Assembly: GCA_016715965.1 (NCBI GenBank) | Contig: JADJXG010000001.1 | Span: 1,431,501 to 1,495,500, forward strand | DNA: 64,000 nt | From: Saprospiraceae bacterium | Lineage (GTDB): Bacteria; Bacteroidota; Bacteroidia; Chitinophagales; Saprospiraceae | Direction of reading: 5' to 3' | Shown here: one piece after another, positions 18,371-27,372 of the stretch | Layout of the letters: each line of letters opens with the position of its first letter | Position numbering within the stretch: position 1 is the first letter of the stretch | Made by a program: the position numbers and the translations under genes | Notes under the pieces: model-generated | The model's input: only the letters and a program-made list of their open reading frames with translations | Database searches by the model: none | Told to the model about the DNA's origin: nothing

Positions 18371-18762
18371 TTTGCATCGATTAGCACAAAATCCGAGCTA
18401 TCAATTTCAATTTTTTCCAACTCTGCAAAATAGTTTTCTAATTCTAAACTATCCTTGTTGAGTTCATTGTTGTGATGAATTTGTGAATCCATTTTGGTAA
18501 GTTTCAAATCCACTAGATCCATGGAATCCGCCAGCTCTTTGGTATTTGTACCAGATGGATCTTTCACAACATATTCTTTGGATTTTTTTGTAACACTCTT
18601 TTTTACTTTATGAACTGCTACAGTCTGGCTCTTATCGTTACCTTTTATAGCATTGCCATGATTTTGAGATTTTCTGGTGCAGAATGTCAACAAGGTAAAT
18701 GAACCCGCCCACAGCAAGAGAATGTATAATCTTCTGGTGGAATTAAGGAACGACTTTTTCAT
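18367..18762 (-). CDS. Hypothetical small exported protein, possible lipoprotein
   Basis: Unknown function. The start at 18762 (MKKSFLNSTRR) is preferred because it gives a basic N-terminus followed by the hydrophobic LYILLLWAGSFTLLTFC; a more upstream ATG at 18810 adds 16 residues. The Cys after LLTF could be a lipidation site or the sequence could be a membrane anchor. The rest is a hydrophilic, lysine- then acid-rich tail of about 100 residues with no domain. It converges with bamA, overlapping it by four bases. Confidence 0.5.
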   Translation of the reverse strand: MKKSFLNSTRRLYILLLWAGSFTLLTFCTRKSQNHGNAIKGNDKSQTVAVHKVKKSVTKKSKEYVVKDPSGTNTKELADSMDLVDLKLTKMDSQIHHNNELNKDSLELENYFAELEKIEIDSSDFVLIDAN

Positions 18763-18922
18763 AAGGAATTGCATTTGAGACTTTGACAAAGCAGATAATC
18801 GTTTGTCCAATCCTTTTTGGTTAAAAAGGGCTTAAGAAATTTTAGCCATAGAAAACATGAAAGTCTGAAACTGGAAATTTTTAAAAATAGAAAGCCGGTT
18901 TAAACTATAACAAAACAATTCC

Positions 18923-18930
18923 TATCTTTG
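18923..18930 (+). promoter_or_regulatory. Putative -7 box (TATCTTTG) for tRNA-Met
   Basis: TATCTTTG fits TAnnTTTG. A TTT at 18899-18901 lies 21 bp upstream as a weak -33. The tRNA begins 55 bp downstream. Confidence 0.4.
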
Positions 18931-18984
18931 CCATCCGTTTTGAACTATTAAACTATTAAGCAGTTCATTATCAGGTCTTTAAAT

Positions 18985-19058
18985 GGCGTGGTAGCTCAGC
19001 TGGTCAGAGCGTGCGATTCATAATCGCAAGGTCGGGAGTTCAAGCCTCCCCCACGCTA
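18985..19058 (+). tRNA. tRNA-Met (anticodon CAT, elongator type)
   Basis: A 74-nt tRNA. The acceptor stem GGCGTGG pairs with CCACGCT, with a G-U at the end. The D arm is AGCTCAGCTGGTCAGAGC, the anticodon stem TGCGA/TCGCA carries loop TTCATAA, and the T arm is GGGAG-TTCAAGC-CTCCC. The anticodon is CAT. It lacks the initiator tRNA features, so elongator Met is likely, although a lysidine-modified tRNA-Ile(CAU) cannot be excluded by eye. CCA is not encoded. Confidence 0.93.
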
Positions 19059-19207
19059 CATTTTTACCTCCGCTAGATTGCTTTCATTTTCCTTGACCCT
19101 GTTCCAAAACTTAAGTCCTCTAGTTACAATTGGAATATATAAAATATTTATTTTCAACGGTTTTCAAATAGAATGGTGGTTTCCTTAGCCCTTTCGGAAT
19201 AAAAAAT

Positions 19208-19215
19208 TATATTTG
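19208..19215 (+). promoter_or_regulatory. Putative -7 box (TATATTTG) for the small-peptide operon
   Basis: TATATTTG is a perfect match to TAnnTTTG and lies 21 bp before the ATG at 19237. It overlaps the alternative TTG start at 19213, which argues that translation begins at 19237. Confidence 0.5.
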
Positions 19216-19236
19216 CACAAACAAAACAAAAATACC

Positions 19237-19506
19237 ATGGACAAATCAAATTTGACCTTAGGCGAAGTGCTGCCATCTGACATGAGATCCCAATATCCTT
19301 CTGAAGTTCTGGACGTCTCTATGGAGGAAGCCATTAATATCGCCAAATACGATATGCCACCTAGTTCTGATCTCAGTGCTTCTGATATTGAAGATATCAA
19401 ATCCATCTATTCAGCCTATATGGCCAATCATGATGACCACTCCAATTCTGCATATTGGAATACGACTCCAGACAAGAATCAGGCATATTGGAATACCACC
19501 ACCTGA
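19237..19506 (+). CDS. Small acidic peptide with duplicated AYWNTT C-terminal motif (precursor-like)
   Basis: An 89-residue protein not assigned to a known family. The first 65 or so residues are polar and acidic, with a possible helix (SMEEAINIAKYDMPP). The last 20 residues contain AYWNTT twice, separated by PDKNQ, and end at the final Thr. The two copies are also nearly identical in DNA. A leader-like region followed by a short repeated tail rich in Tyr, Trp, Asn and Thr is the layout of a ribosomally made, modified peptide precursor, but no known RiPP class was recognised. It is first in a three-gene run (44 bp, then 12 bp gaps). ATG 19237 was chosen because the longer frame starts inside the promoter box. 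Confidence 0.65.
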   Translation: MDKSNLTLGEVLPSDMRSQYPSEVLDVSMEEAINIAKYDMPPSSDLSASDIEDIKSIYSAYMANHDDHSNSAYWNTTPDKNQAYWNTTT

Positions 19507-19550
19507 TACTTTCCAATTTATCATCCTGACATCTCAACCATTGAGTTGTT

Positions 19551-20582
19551 TTGGAAAAAAATACTTTACATAATACAAGTAGTACTCTATGCGACGATCT
19601 TGTTCTTAAGGACATTATCCAGCATTTTAGATTCTGGGGTCCCTTCGCTCGCATCCAGGATGATTATTTTGCCCATGTTCATCTATTGTTGAAGGACATA
19701 CCGTGCAGTGTCAGCGATTATTTCGGCTTCGAATTCCATTTAACAGAAGGAAATTTCACTCCTGACTTATTAATTTGTATTCACAAACCTGATCAATTGA
19801 TCCAATGGATTCAAACATTTGAAAATAGGACCTTACACGAAGATAAATTTGTTGTAAATTTACAATCACTTGCTAGTTTGCATCGGTATTGGAATCATAA
19901 TTTGAATGGGGTCATTCAAAATATATGGTTTGAATTTGATGCAAAAGATCTTCAGACCAAACTTATACCATACAGTTTTTTCTTTGGCCCTTCCCTCTCA
20001 TCCAACAGGTTGGAAATATTATTGGCCTGTGAAAAAATATTTAAGATGATTATGGCTGAAAACATTCAAAAGGATTGTTTGCAAAAATTGTTGGATTGTT
20101 ATTCTCTTCTGGATGGGGTAGGAATCATTTCTCAAATTGGATTCATGAAAGCAAGAAATCAAGCAGGCTTGAGACTTTTTATCGAGAAATTGAATCCTTC
20201 AGATATTGTCTCATTTTTGGACAAAGCTTCTCATTCAATTGAGCAATACAAAGATTTGGAATCAATTCTTCAACTTGCCACAAATTGTAATTCAATTATT
20301 GCATTAGATGTGGATATTACAGAAAAACTCTCTGAAAAAATAGGTTTGGAATTTTATTTTAAGAACGTAGATAAATCAAAGGAATTTCTTACGCAGTGTA
20401 TGATTAACAAGCTCTGTGATGGTATATTGGCGCAAGAATTTTTAAAATTGAATGCGCTCCATTTTTTAGAACAGGACAATCCTTATCATATTTGGTTTAG
20501 CCATTTTAAAATTGTTTTCCACCCGATGAATGGGGCTAAAATGAAAGCTTATACTGGATTTAAATTCAAGAATGATTTTTAA
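19551..20582 (+). CDS. Unrecognised 343-aa protein downstream of the precursor-like peptide
   Basis: No function can be assigned with confidence. The frame opens only at a TTG (19551), because a stop lies three codons upstream and the first internal Met is deep in the protein. It appears to be soluble and cytoplasmic. The C-terminal half has distinctive segments: ISQIGFMKARNQAGLRLFI, ALDVDITEKLSEKIGLEFYF, and a closing stretch ending in GAKMKAYTGF. The pattern reminds me faintly of uncharacterised cyanobacterial proteins that pair LRL and IGLE motifs, but this is memory, not a match. It contains no radical SAM, ATP-grasp, LanM or YcaO motif. Its position directly after the small peptide suggests a role in handling that peptide. 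Confidence 0.7.
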   Translation: MEKNTLHNTSSTLCDDLVLKDIIQHFRFWGPFARIQDDYFAHVHLLLKDIPCSVSDYFGFEFHLTEGNFTPDLLICIHKPDQLIQWIQTFENRTLHEDKFVVNLQSLASLHRYWNHNLNGVIQNIWFEFDAKDLQTKLIPYSFFFGPSLSSNRLEILLACEKIFKMIMAENIQKDCLQKLLDCYSLLDGVGIISQIGFMKARNQAGLRLFIEKLNPSDIVSFLDKASHSIEQYKDLESILQLATNCNSIIALDVDITEKLSEKIGLEFYFKNVDKSKEFLTQCMINKLCDGILAQEFLKLNALHFLEQDNPYHIWFSHFKIVFHPMNGAKMKAYTGFKFKNDF

Positions 20583-20594
20583 AATATATTTGGA

Positions 20595-22040
20595 ATGACA
20601 AAAATTATAAACATTTATCACATCGCCATTTCAATTTTTATGGCCATTGTGATTCTAAGCCAATGCAAATTTGAGATAAAGGAAAATCAACCCAATGTCT
20701 TAGGAACACAGAATCCATTTTATGGCATGTTTGAGGTGCCTACGGATTTAAAACTTCCCCTCATCCAGAATGTACCTAATTTCAGAAATCAGGACAGCCT
20801 AGTGCTCTATTTACAAAACAACGCAGATGAATTTTCATGGAGGACTTTTGTTGCGATTTGCTGGCCTTCCAATGAAAATGGGAAGCCAGATACCAATTCC
20901 AGTTTTGCCCTTGAATCAAATCATGTTGTATTTGAGTATTGGATGCCCGGAGCAAAAGTCTATCCAAAGGATGGTAGAATACCTCAGAGTTGGGAGGAGC
21001 ACATTGGATCAAGGGGGAATAACATTGTTGCTTATGTTGCCTCTGAGTTAAGAACAATCGCAAAATTGAATACTTTTGAGAATAAGGAGGCAGACCATCA
21101 TTTACTGACAGATCAAAATCATAACCATACCCTTTATCAAGTTTTTTACAACAGGGAGGCATTCGAATATGTGGTTCGGGCTAAATTGTACAACTTAGAT
21201 GGACAGAAAGAATTTGTTAAAAATTGGCCCTCGGCCACAAGAGGATTAAAGGTAATTGAAAATGGAAAGGAGATTGGAATAGAAGAGAGATACAAGAGAG
21301 CTTATTTCTCTATTGGAAATTCAGTAGACTCTTCTTTTAAATTGTTGGGTGGAGATTATTACTTTTTGAAAAACCCCAACTCGTCTATCATTAAATCTGC
21401 ATGGAGAATCATGACTCCAAATGACGACAAAAGAAGGTATTTTATTCGAAAAGTTTTTAATGACTCAAATACAATCATTGAGATCGGACTTGTTGGTATT
21501 CATATTGCACAGAAAGTATCTGAGGCTACCCAATGGGTGTGGAGTAGTTTTGAGCACATCGACAATGCACCATTATTAGGTCCCGATGGAAAGCCTATGG
21601 TGGTTGATTCAATGAAATACAGCTATTATAACAAAGAAAATTTGGATACTTCAACATATAACCAAGCCTTCACGATAAAAATGCACCAGGATGTTCAAAA
21701 GAAAACACCAAATCAGGTAGTCAGAATCAATCCGATCGCTGCAAGTACACAAGAGATCACCCAAAAATACTGGGAAAAAATAAGAGCTGTCAATCCAAAT
21801 TCTCCCTGGCAATATTACCAGTTGGTGGGGACTCAGTGGCCCTTTGATCCTACTTTATTTACCTCCGGTGATCGCTATACTCCAACACTCATGGCCAATA
21901 CTGTATTGGAGACTTTTGATCAAAAGACTTCCAGCTGTATGGGTTGTCACAGCCAGGCCAGATTTATGACATCAGATACCTCAACAAATGGCTATGGTTA
22001 CAACGCTGATTTCATCTGGGGTCTCACCAATGTAAAATAG
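20595..22040 (+). CDS. Lipoprotein with single CxxCH heme-binding-type motif
   Basis: A 481-aa exported protein. The signal peptide ends in a lipobox (ILSQC, near residue 24). Near the C-terminus SCMGCHSQARF provides one CxxCH motif, the covalent heme site of c-type cytochromes. The N-terminal SWRTFVAICWP segment resembles one seen in uncharacterised monoheme-type proteins of Proteobacteria. The start ATG at 20595 lies 12 bp after the preceding gene, so the two are very likely co-transcribed. Function is unknown; a periplasmic or outer-surface redox role is inferred from the heme motif alone. Confidence 0.7.
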   Translation: MTKIINIYHIAISIFMAIVILSQCKFEIKENQPNVLGTQNPFYGMFEVPTDLKLPLIQNVPNFRNQDSLVLYLQNNADEFSWRTFVAICWPSNENGKPDTNSSFALESNHVVFEYWMPGAKVYPKDGRIPQSWEEHIGSRGNNIVAYVASELRTIAKLNTFENKEADHHLLTDQNHNHTLYQVFYNREAFEYVVRAKLYNLDGQKEFVKNWPSATRGLKVIENGKEIGIEERYKRAYFSIGNSVDSSFKLLGGDYYFLKNPNSSIIKSAWRIMTPNDDKRRYFIRKVFNDSNTIIEIGLVGIHIAQKVSEATQWVWSSFEHIDNAPLLGPDGKPMVVDSMKYSYYNKENLDTSTYNQAFTIKMHQDVQKKTPNQVVRINPIAASTQEITQKYWEKIRAVNPNSPWQYYQLVGTQWPFDPTLFTSGDRYTPTLMANTVLETFDQKTSSCMGCHSQARFMTSDTSTNGYGYNADFIWGLTNVK

Positions 22041-22074
22041 AAAAGACCAAATCACAAAACTTACACTTAGAGAT

Positions 22075-25000
22075 CTAATGACTTTTGCCGATCAGGTAGT
22101 ACATCTCTATATCACCCAATCCTTTGGCTGGTAACTTACCCCTTGATTCGCAAATGAAGGATGTATTTACCAATTCATAAGTGGTAGAAGAAAGGTTGAC
22201 CCTTCCGGCTTGAGAGTTTTGTTCCATTCTGGCAGCTACGTTTACGGCGTTTCCCCATATATCAAACTGAAATTTCTTGATACCAACAATTCCCGCAACA
22301 ACAGAACCCGTATTGATTCCAACTCTTATTTCAAAGCCTTTCTGACCATTTTTATTTCTTTCTTCAGCTCGGTTTTTGGTAAATTCCACCATTTTCATTG
22401 CCGCATTAACCACATCTGTTGCTGTTGCTTTGTTGTTATCTGGCAGCCCTCCAACGGCAAGATAAGCATCACCCACTGTTTTTATTTTTTCCAATCCATA
22501 TTCGACAATGATCTCGTCAAATTTTTTAAAACAGGTATCCAATTCTAATACCAATTCCTCAGGTTCCATCCACTCTGAAATTTCAGTAAAATCTTTTATG
22601 TCTAAAAATAGTATAGTGACTTTATCATATTTCTTGGCCTTAAAACTACCCTTTTCTTTAAGCTCAATGGCAATTTCTTCAGGCAATATATTTAACAACA
22701 ACTCTTCTGACTTATTTTTTTCAATGGTCAATTCTTCGTTTTTTTGCTGAAGCTGAGAAGTTCTCTCGATCACCTTATCCTCCATTCCTTCATAGAGTGC
22801 AACATTTTCCATTGAGATGGCAAGTTGTGATACAATCGTTTTGAAAAACTCTACTCTTTTCTTGTCAAAAGCATTTTCAGTAAGGTTATTTTCAAGATAA
22901 ATGGCTCCTAAGATATTTTTATTGAAAATTATGGGCAGACACAAGACAGAAATGGGCTGTGTAGCGTTCACGTATGGATCCTGGTAATATGGTTTTTCAT
23001 TGCTCAAATTAGGACTAACAAATTCATTTTTGGAATGAGAGACATACATAATAACAGATTGAGGAACCTGCAAGGTCAATTGATGAATATTGGGATCCAA
23101 AATATTGATTTCTTCTTGTACGGCTTTAACGTAAGGAATAAATTGTCCATGTTTATCCTTGTACAAAACAACTACTTTGCTGCAGCTTGCATTGGTCATT
23201 ACAAGTTCCACCATTTTAAAGAGAAGTCTGTCCAGATTATTTTCAGAGGAGAGAATTTGATTGGATTTGATGATGGTGTTTAAATCAAAAATATTTTGAA
23301 AACTGGCAATGGAATTTTCAAATCCGGAATCTGCAGGGTTGCCTAAAATGGCTTTGTACTCATCCAGCATTTGAAGACATTTGTTTCTGGCACCCCAATT
23401 GTTATAACATTGGTAAGCTGCATTGATCATCATTTCACCATATTCGATTTCTCCACTGGCAATAAGATGATTTCCAAATAATTCTCTGCAAATAGCCTCT
23501 TCACCTATGAAACCTGAATTTTTAGACAGCTGAATGGCTTCTAAGAAGAAGCTAAATGCATCTTTGTTTCGCCCTTCAAATTTTGCCATCAATGCCTCCA
23601 GGAGACGCAATTTATTTTTGTAGTTTTGAGGAGCATCGGAAGAATGAGAATGAAGAATTTTCAACTTTTTACGAATGTTTTTTATTGCTTTCGTTCTCAA
23701 AGAAGCTTCTTTGTTGGAAAGATTCATCATTTCAACGATACCGGAGTAGAATAAGTAGGATGAGTAGTTTATTTGTCGCGATGTGGACTCGTCCTCATAA
23801 GTAGATGCAAATTCAAGAAATTCTTCAGCAATATCATATCGGTTAAAGATACATGCGATCACCAATTTATTGTGAAATAAGCCAAATGTACTTGCTTTGT
23901 CACCTAAATTTGCCAATTCCTGAATGGCATGTTTTTCATCAAAACCCTCGCTATTGAATACCCATGGTTCATCAAAGGGTTGAGTAAGATTGATAACCAG
24001 TTGCCTCTGATACTCAGCAATGATATAAACCAGGTTTTGTTTTAAGTTTTTAATCAGCAGACAATCATTTGATTGATCGGTTAATAATTGGGAGAGGTGA
24101 TCGCCTATGTAAAAGCGAATTTCATTGTGAAAGGCCAAAGCGAAAGAAGCATAAAGCAAATCACCTGTTTGCCTTCCGAGCAGATAAGCTTCCTTGAGTG
24201 GCGCTTTGCTGGCCACGATTGGGTTTTTCCAATACGAAAGAAAGCCATAATATATCACCATCACCCTTGCCTTGATCAACAGTGCATCCGGTCTTTCTGT
24301 CATTTGCAAAGCGGTTTTTGCCAAATCATGTCCTTTTGCCAAATCACCCATAAAAACGGTAATGGCGAATCCATGGGCTGCCAGTGCATAAGGTAAGTAG
24401 GGTGAATTACCATATTTGAGAGAAAGTGAAACCTGCTTGAAGTTTATGATAGGAAGGATGTCCGGAGCACTTCCGAAAATAGCAACTTGAGCCATTCCGG
24501 TCAATTTGATAAATGCCAATGGCTTTTCTTCCTTCATTTCAGGCAAGTGTATCAATTCATCTACTTGCTTTCCAATGAAAAACCATTTGACATAAATAAA
24601 TTCTTTGAGGATTTCTAGCTTACTGGGGTTTCTCCGTACCCGATAACCAATTTCTTTTAAGACATCCAGTAAATATTCTATGGCTGAAGGAAATTGATGG
24701 GTTTCACAAAAATGCAATAGTTTTATTTCATGTGCGAGAATGCGATCCATTGGATCTTTTGAATTGTTCAGGGATTCATCCAAGAACTGATGTGCTTGCT
24801 TGTACTTGCCGATCTTCATTCCGGATTCTGCGGCAGCGTGATGTACCGATAAACAGAATTCATAGTTAGTTCTCCAATCGGACTTACTAATCAAACTGGT
24901 GGAATGAAGAAAAAAATTGAACGCCAAATCAAAGTCAGTTGCTTTTTTGGCAATTTGTCCCGATTGGAAATTCAACTTTGCAACATTGATTTTCTCAGCA

Positions 25001-27132
25001 GATTGTAAAAGACTTTTGCATTGATTGTACTGATTGGTCAACTGGAAAAGCATGGTATCTGAGGTATTTTCTCCCAGATTATTTTTCCATTTTGAGGCAA
25101 TTTTGTAATGAATTAATTCCTTTTTCTTTGGTTCCAGCAATTCGAGTGCATTTTGAAAAATAGACTCATGTTCAAAATGATATTCATCTATGGAATAGTC
25201 ATTTAGTAAATTGTTTTCAACCAGTATTTTTAAAATTCGGTTAATTTCAAAAGGATCTACTTCCGAAAATTCAATTAAATCTCGCTTTTTGAAATGATAT
25301 CCAAGACAGGATGCTATTCCAAGAATTCTCATGCACTCAATGGGCAATTTTTTTACCTGTTCGTTGAGATAGGCAATTACATTTTCAGCCCATTCTGCAT
25401 CTTTAATGGATTCTGTTTGAACAGACCACTTTTGCGTTTTGCTATTGAAGCTAAGATACTTTTTATGAAATAGACTGTCCAGATAGTTTTGTAAATAGAA
25501 TGGATTTCCGTGTGTTTTGCGATAGGACATTTCCACCAACGAAGGAAGATCTTCCAATTCAAAAGAATCTGAAAGAAAATCTTTGATTTCTTCAGGAATC
25601 AAATTTTTTAATTCAATCAGTCTGGGATCTACCTGATCCTTCAAGAGTCGTGTTATATTTTCTTTGAACTGGGTTTCATTTTTTAATTCACCGTTCCAGA
25701 AGGCTCCCAACAGCATTAGATGAGGAATACCTTTTCCATTCAATAAAATTTCTAAATTTTTCCAGGATGCATTATCAGTCCATTGCATGTCATCAATAAA
25801 AAGGACGACCGGATGATCTTCGGCAGCAATGGTTGAAATTATATTGTGAAATAGAAAATTAAGCCTGCTTTCTGATTGAGTGATACTCAGTGCAGGAAGA
25901 GGATCTTGATCACCAATGATCCATGAATATTCAGGTACCAATTCAATCAACAATTGACCAATATCCTGTACAGAATCTTGAATGATGGATTTCCATTCAG
26001 ACATCGATTCATCTGATTGTGACAAAATATAGCTTGCTAAATTCTTTAAGATGTCGACGACAATCTGATTGGGAATCGGAATTCGGTGTTGGCTTAATTT
26101 GCTGCTCAGGAATAAACCAGACTCTTGTATGACGAACTTCGAAAACTCGTTCGCAAGTCTAGATTTACCTATTCCGTTGGGTCCTGTGAGAAATGTAACA
26201 GCATCTTCCTGTTGACCTGAACGAATTTTTGTAAAAATATTAGTCAGTTCTTGCCATTCTTTTTTGCGACCATAAAATCCCGTAGAAATGCTTAAGTAGG
26301 TAGGAACGTCCAATTCTCCCGGAGTAAAATCGATGCCGGATTGTGAAGATTGATGGAATTCATAGGATTGATTTAAATCATGCATCAATCCTTTTGCACT
26401 CTGGTATCTCCTATCCGGATTTTTTAACAACAATTTCTCGATGATGAGTTGAAGAACTTTGGGCGTTTCTGATCGAATTTGTACAAGTGGAGTTGCGTTT
26501 TTAACGAGATGATCATGCACCATGTCAGGAGCATTTTCACTGGTAAAAGGAAGTCTCCCAGACCACATTTCATACAAAATGATCCCAATGGAGTAAAGAT
26601 CAGTTCTTTCATCAACTTTTTTGTTCAGATGTCCTGTTTGTTCAGGCGCGATGTATGCCAATTCTGATCCCCATTCTGCAAAATGAATGGACTTGACTTC
26701 TTTTGTATAACTGGCAAGACTGAAATCAATGATGCAGGTATTCAAATCATTTGGATGGATTAGAACATTATGGTTATTTAATCTTAAGTGAATAATTCCT
26801 TTTTCATGGATGGAAATCAAAGTTTCAATCAAATTTTTGGCAATTGCATAAAAGGATTCAAAATCCAGTGTTTTTGTTTTTATAAACTCTGACAGGGAAC
26901 AACCTTCCACAAATTCATAGACAAATGCATCCTTGTTTAGATAAACCGTTTCTTTAATGGCTTTTCTGACATTGGAAAGATCTAATTTTTTACATATTTC
27001 AAACTCATTGACCAATTCAGACTTGGATTGTCTGGCAGAATTGCAGGTTTTCACCAAATAAGAATGTGGATCATTGTGCTCTTTCTGGATGAATAATTTA
27101 GATCGAACACTCTCATTTAATAATTGGTACAT
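22075..27132 (-). CDS. Multidomain signalling protein: degenerate kinase - AAA ATPase - TPR-like - GAF - adenylate cyclase
   Basis: A 1685-aa soluble signalling protein. Residues 1-265 have the serine/threonine kinase fold, with Lys28 in YLVKTC and APE at 162-164. The catalytic loop HRDLKPxN reads HLRLNNHN (Arg117 for Asp, Asn119 for Lys) and DFG is DFS, so this is probably a pseudokinase. An AfsR/STAND-like ATPase follows, with Walker A GPNGIGKS (Lys323) and Walker B VVLFIDDMQW. Next come about 700 residues of helical repeats, a GAF domain, a coiled linker and a class III cyclase from about residue 1500. The cyclase keeps metal ligands Asp1511 and Asp1555, adenine-specifying Lys1551 and Asp1624, and Asn1631/Arg1635, so it should make cAMP. 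It converges with the 19-22 kb trio. Confidence 0.88.
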   Translation of the reverse strand: MYQLLNESVRSKLFIQKEHNDPHSYLVKTCNSARQSKSELVNEFEICKKLDLSNVRKAIKETVYLNKDAFVYEFVEGCSLSEFIKTKTLDFESFYAIAKNLIETLISIHEKGIIHLRLNNHNVLIHPNDLNTCIIDFSLASYTKEVKSIHFAEWGSELAYIAPEQTGHLNKKVDERTDLYSIGIILYEMWSGRLPFTSENAPDMVHDHLVKNATPLVQIRSETPKVLQLIIEKLLLKNPDRRYQSAKGLMHDLNQSYEFHQSSQSGIDFTPGELDVPTYLSISTGFYGRKKEWQELTNIFTKIRSGQQEDAVTFLTGPNGIGKSRLANEFSKFVIQESGLFLSSKLSQHRIPIPNQIVVDILKNLASYILSQSDESMSEWKSIIQDSVQDIGQLLIELVPEYSWIIGDQDPLPALSITQSESRLNFLFHNIISTIAAEDHPVVLFIDDMQWTDNASWKNLEILLNGKGIPHLMLLGAFWNGELKNETQFKENITRLLKDQVDPRLIELKNLIPEEIKDFLSDSFELEDLPSLVEMSYRKTHGNPFYLQNYLDSLFHKKYLSFNSKTQKWSVQTESIKDAEWAENVIAYLNEQVKKLPIECMRILGIASCLGYHFKKRDLIEFSEVDPFEINRILKILVENNLLNDYSIDEYHFEHESIFQNALELLEPKKKELIHYKIASKWKNNLGENTSDTMLFQLTNQYNQCKSLLQSAEKINVAKLNFQSGQIAKKATDFDLAFNFFLHSTSLISKSDWRTNYEFCLSVHHAAAESGMKIGKYKQAHQFLDESLNNSKDPMDRILAHEIKLLHFCETHQFPSAIEYLLDVLKEIGYRVRRNPSKLEILKEFIYVKWFFIGKQVDELIHLPEMKEEKPLAFIKLTGMAQVAIFGSAPDILPIINFKQVSLSLKYGNSPYLPYALAAHGFAITVFMGDLAKGHDLAKTALQMTERPDALLIKARVMVIYYGFLSYWKNPIVASKAPLKEAYLLGRQTGDLLYASFALAFHNEIRFYIGDHLSQLLTDQSNDCLLIKNLKQNLVYIIAEYQRQLVINLTQPFDEPWVFNSEGFDEKHAIQELANLGDKASTFGLFHNKLVIACIFNRYDIAEEFLEFASTYEDESTSRQINYSSYLFYSGIVEMMNLSNKEASLRTKAIKNIRKKLKILHSHSSDAPQNYKNKLRLLEALMAKFEGRNKDAFSFFLEAIQLSKNSGFIGEEAICRELFGNHLIASGEIEYGEMMINAAYQCYNNWGARNKCLQMLDEYKAILGNPADSGFENSIASFQNIFDLNTIIKSNQILSSENNLDRLLFKMVELVMTNASCSKVVVLYKDKHGQFIPYVKAVQEEINILDPNIHQLTLQVPQSVIMYVSHSKNEFVSPNLSNEKPYYQDPYVNATQPISVLCLPIIFNKNILGAIYLENNLTENAFDKKRVEFFKTIVSQLAISMENVALYEGMEDKVIERTSQLQQKNEELTIEKNKSEELLLNILPEEIAIELKEKGSFKAKKYDKVTILFLDIKDFTEISEWMEPEELVLELDTCFKKFDEIIVEYGLEKIKTVGDAYLAVGGLPDNNKATATDVVNAAMKMVEFTKNRAEERNKNGQKGFEIRVGINTGSVVAGIVGIKKFQFDIWGNAVNVAARMEQNSQAGRVNLSSTTYELVNTSFICESRGKLPAKGLGDIEMYYLIGKSH

Positions 27133-27177
27133 ATATTAAATTATACGATTGAGGCTTCGGAATTTAGCTGGAACATG

Positions 27178-27185
27178 CAAATATA
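27178..27185 (-). promoter_or_regulatory. Putative -7 box (TATATTTG) for the cyclase gene
   Basis: On the minus strand this reads TATATTTG, 45 bp before the ATG. No -33 element was found at standard spacing. Confidence 0.4.
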
Positions 27186-27348
27186 ATAAATGATTACCTA
27201 TATTTTGAATGATTTCAAAAACCGTTCATGGAAATGTATGGTTGATTTTTAAGGTATTTATCAATTAAGATTTACGTATTTAATCGTGATTTCGGTCCTG
27301 CAATGAAAGATTTTGATGGAATATGATTTAGTATCTATGTAATCTTAC

Positions 27349-27356
27349 TATTTTTG
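27349..27356 (+). promoter_or_regulatory. Putative -7 box (TATTTTTG) for the M43 protease gene
   Basis: TATTTTTG fits TAnnTTTG, with TTTA 18 bp upstream as a weak -33. It lies 16 bp before the ATG at 27373. Confidence 0.4.
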
Positions 27357-27372
27357 CTTATTATACTGAAAA

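Noticed and set aside
19213..19236. Upstream TTG start for the small peptide
   Set aside because: It sits in the -7 box, so it would not be transcribed; ATG 19237 fits better.
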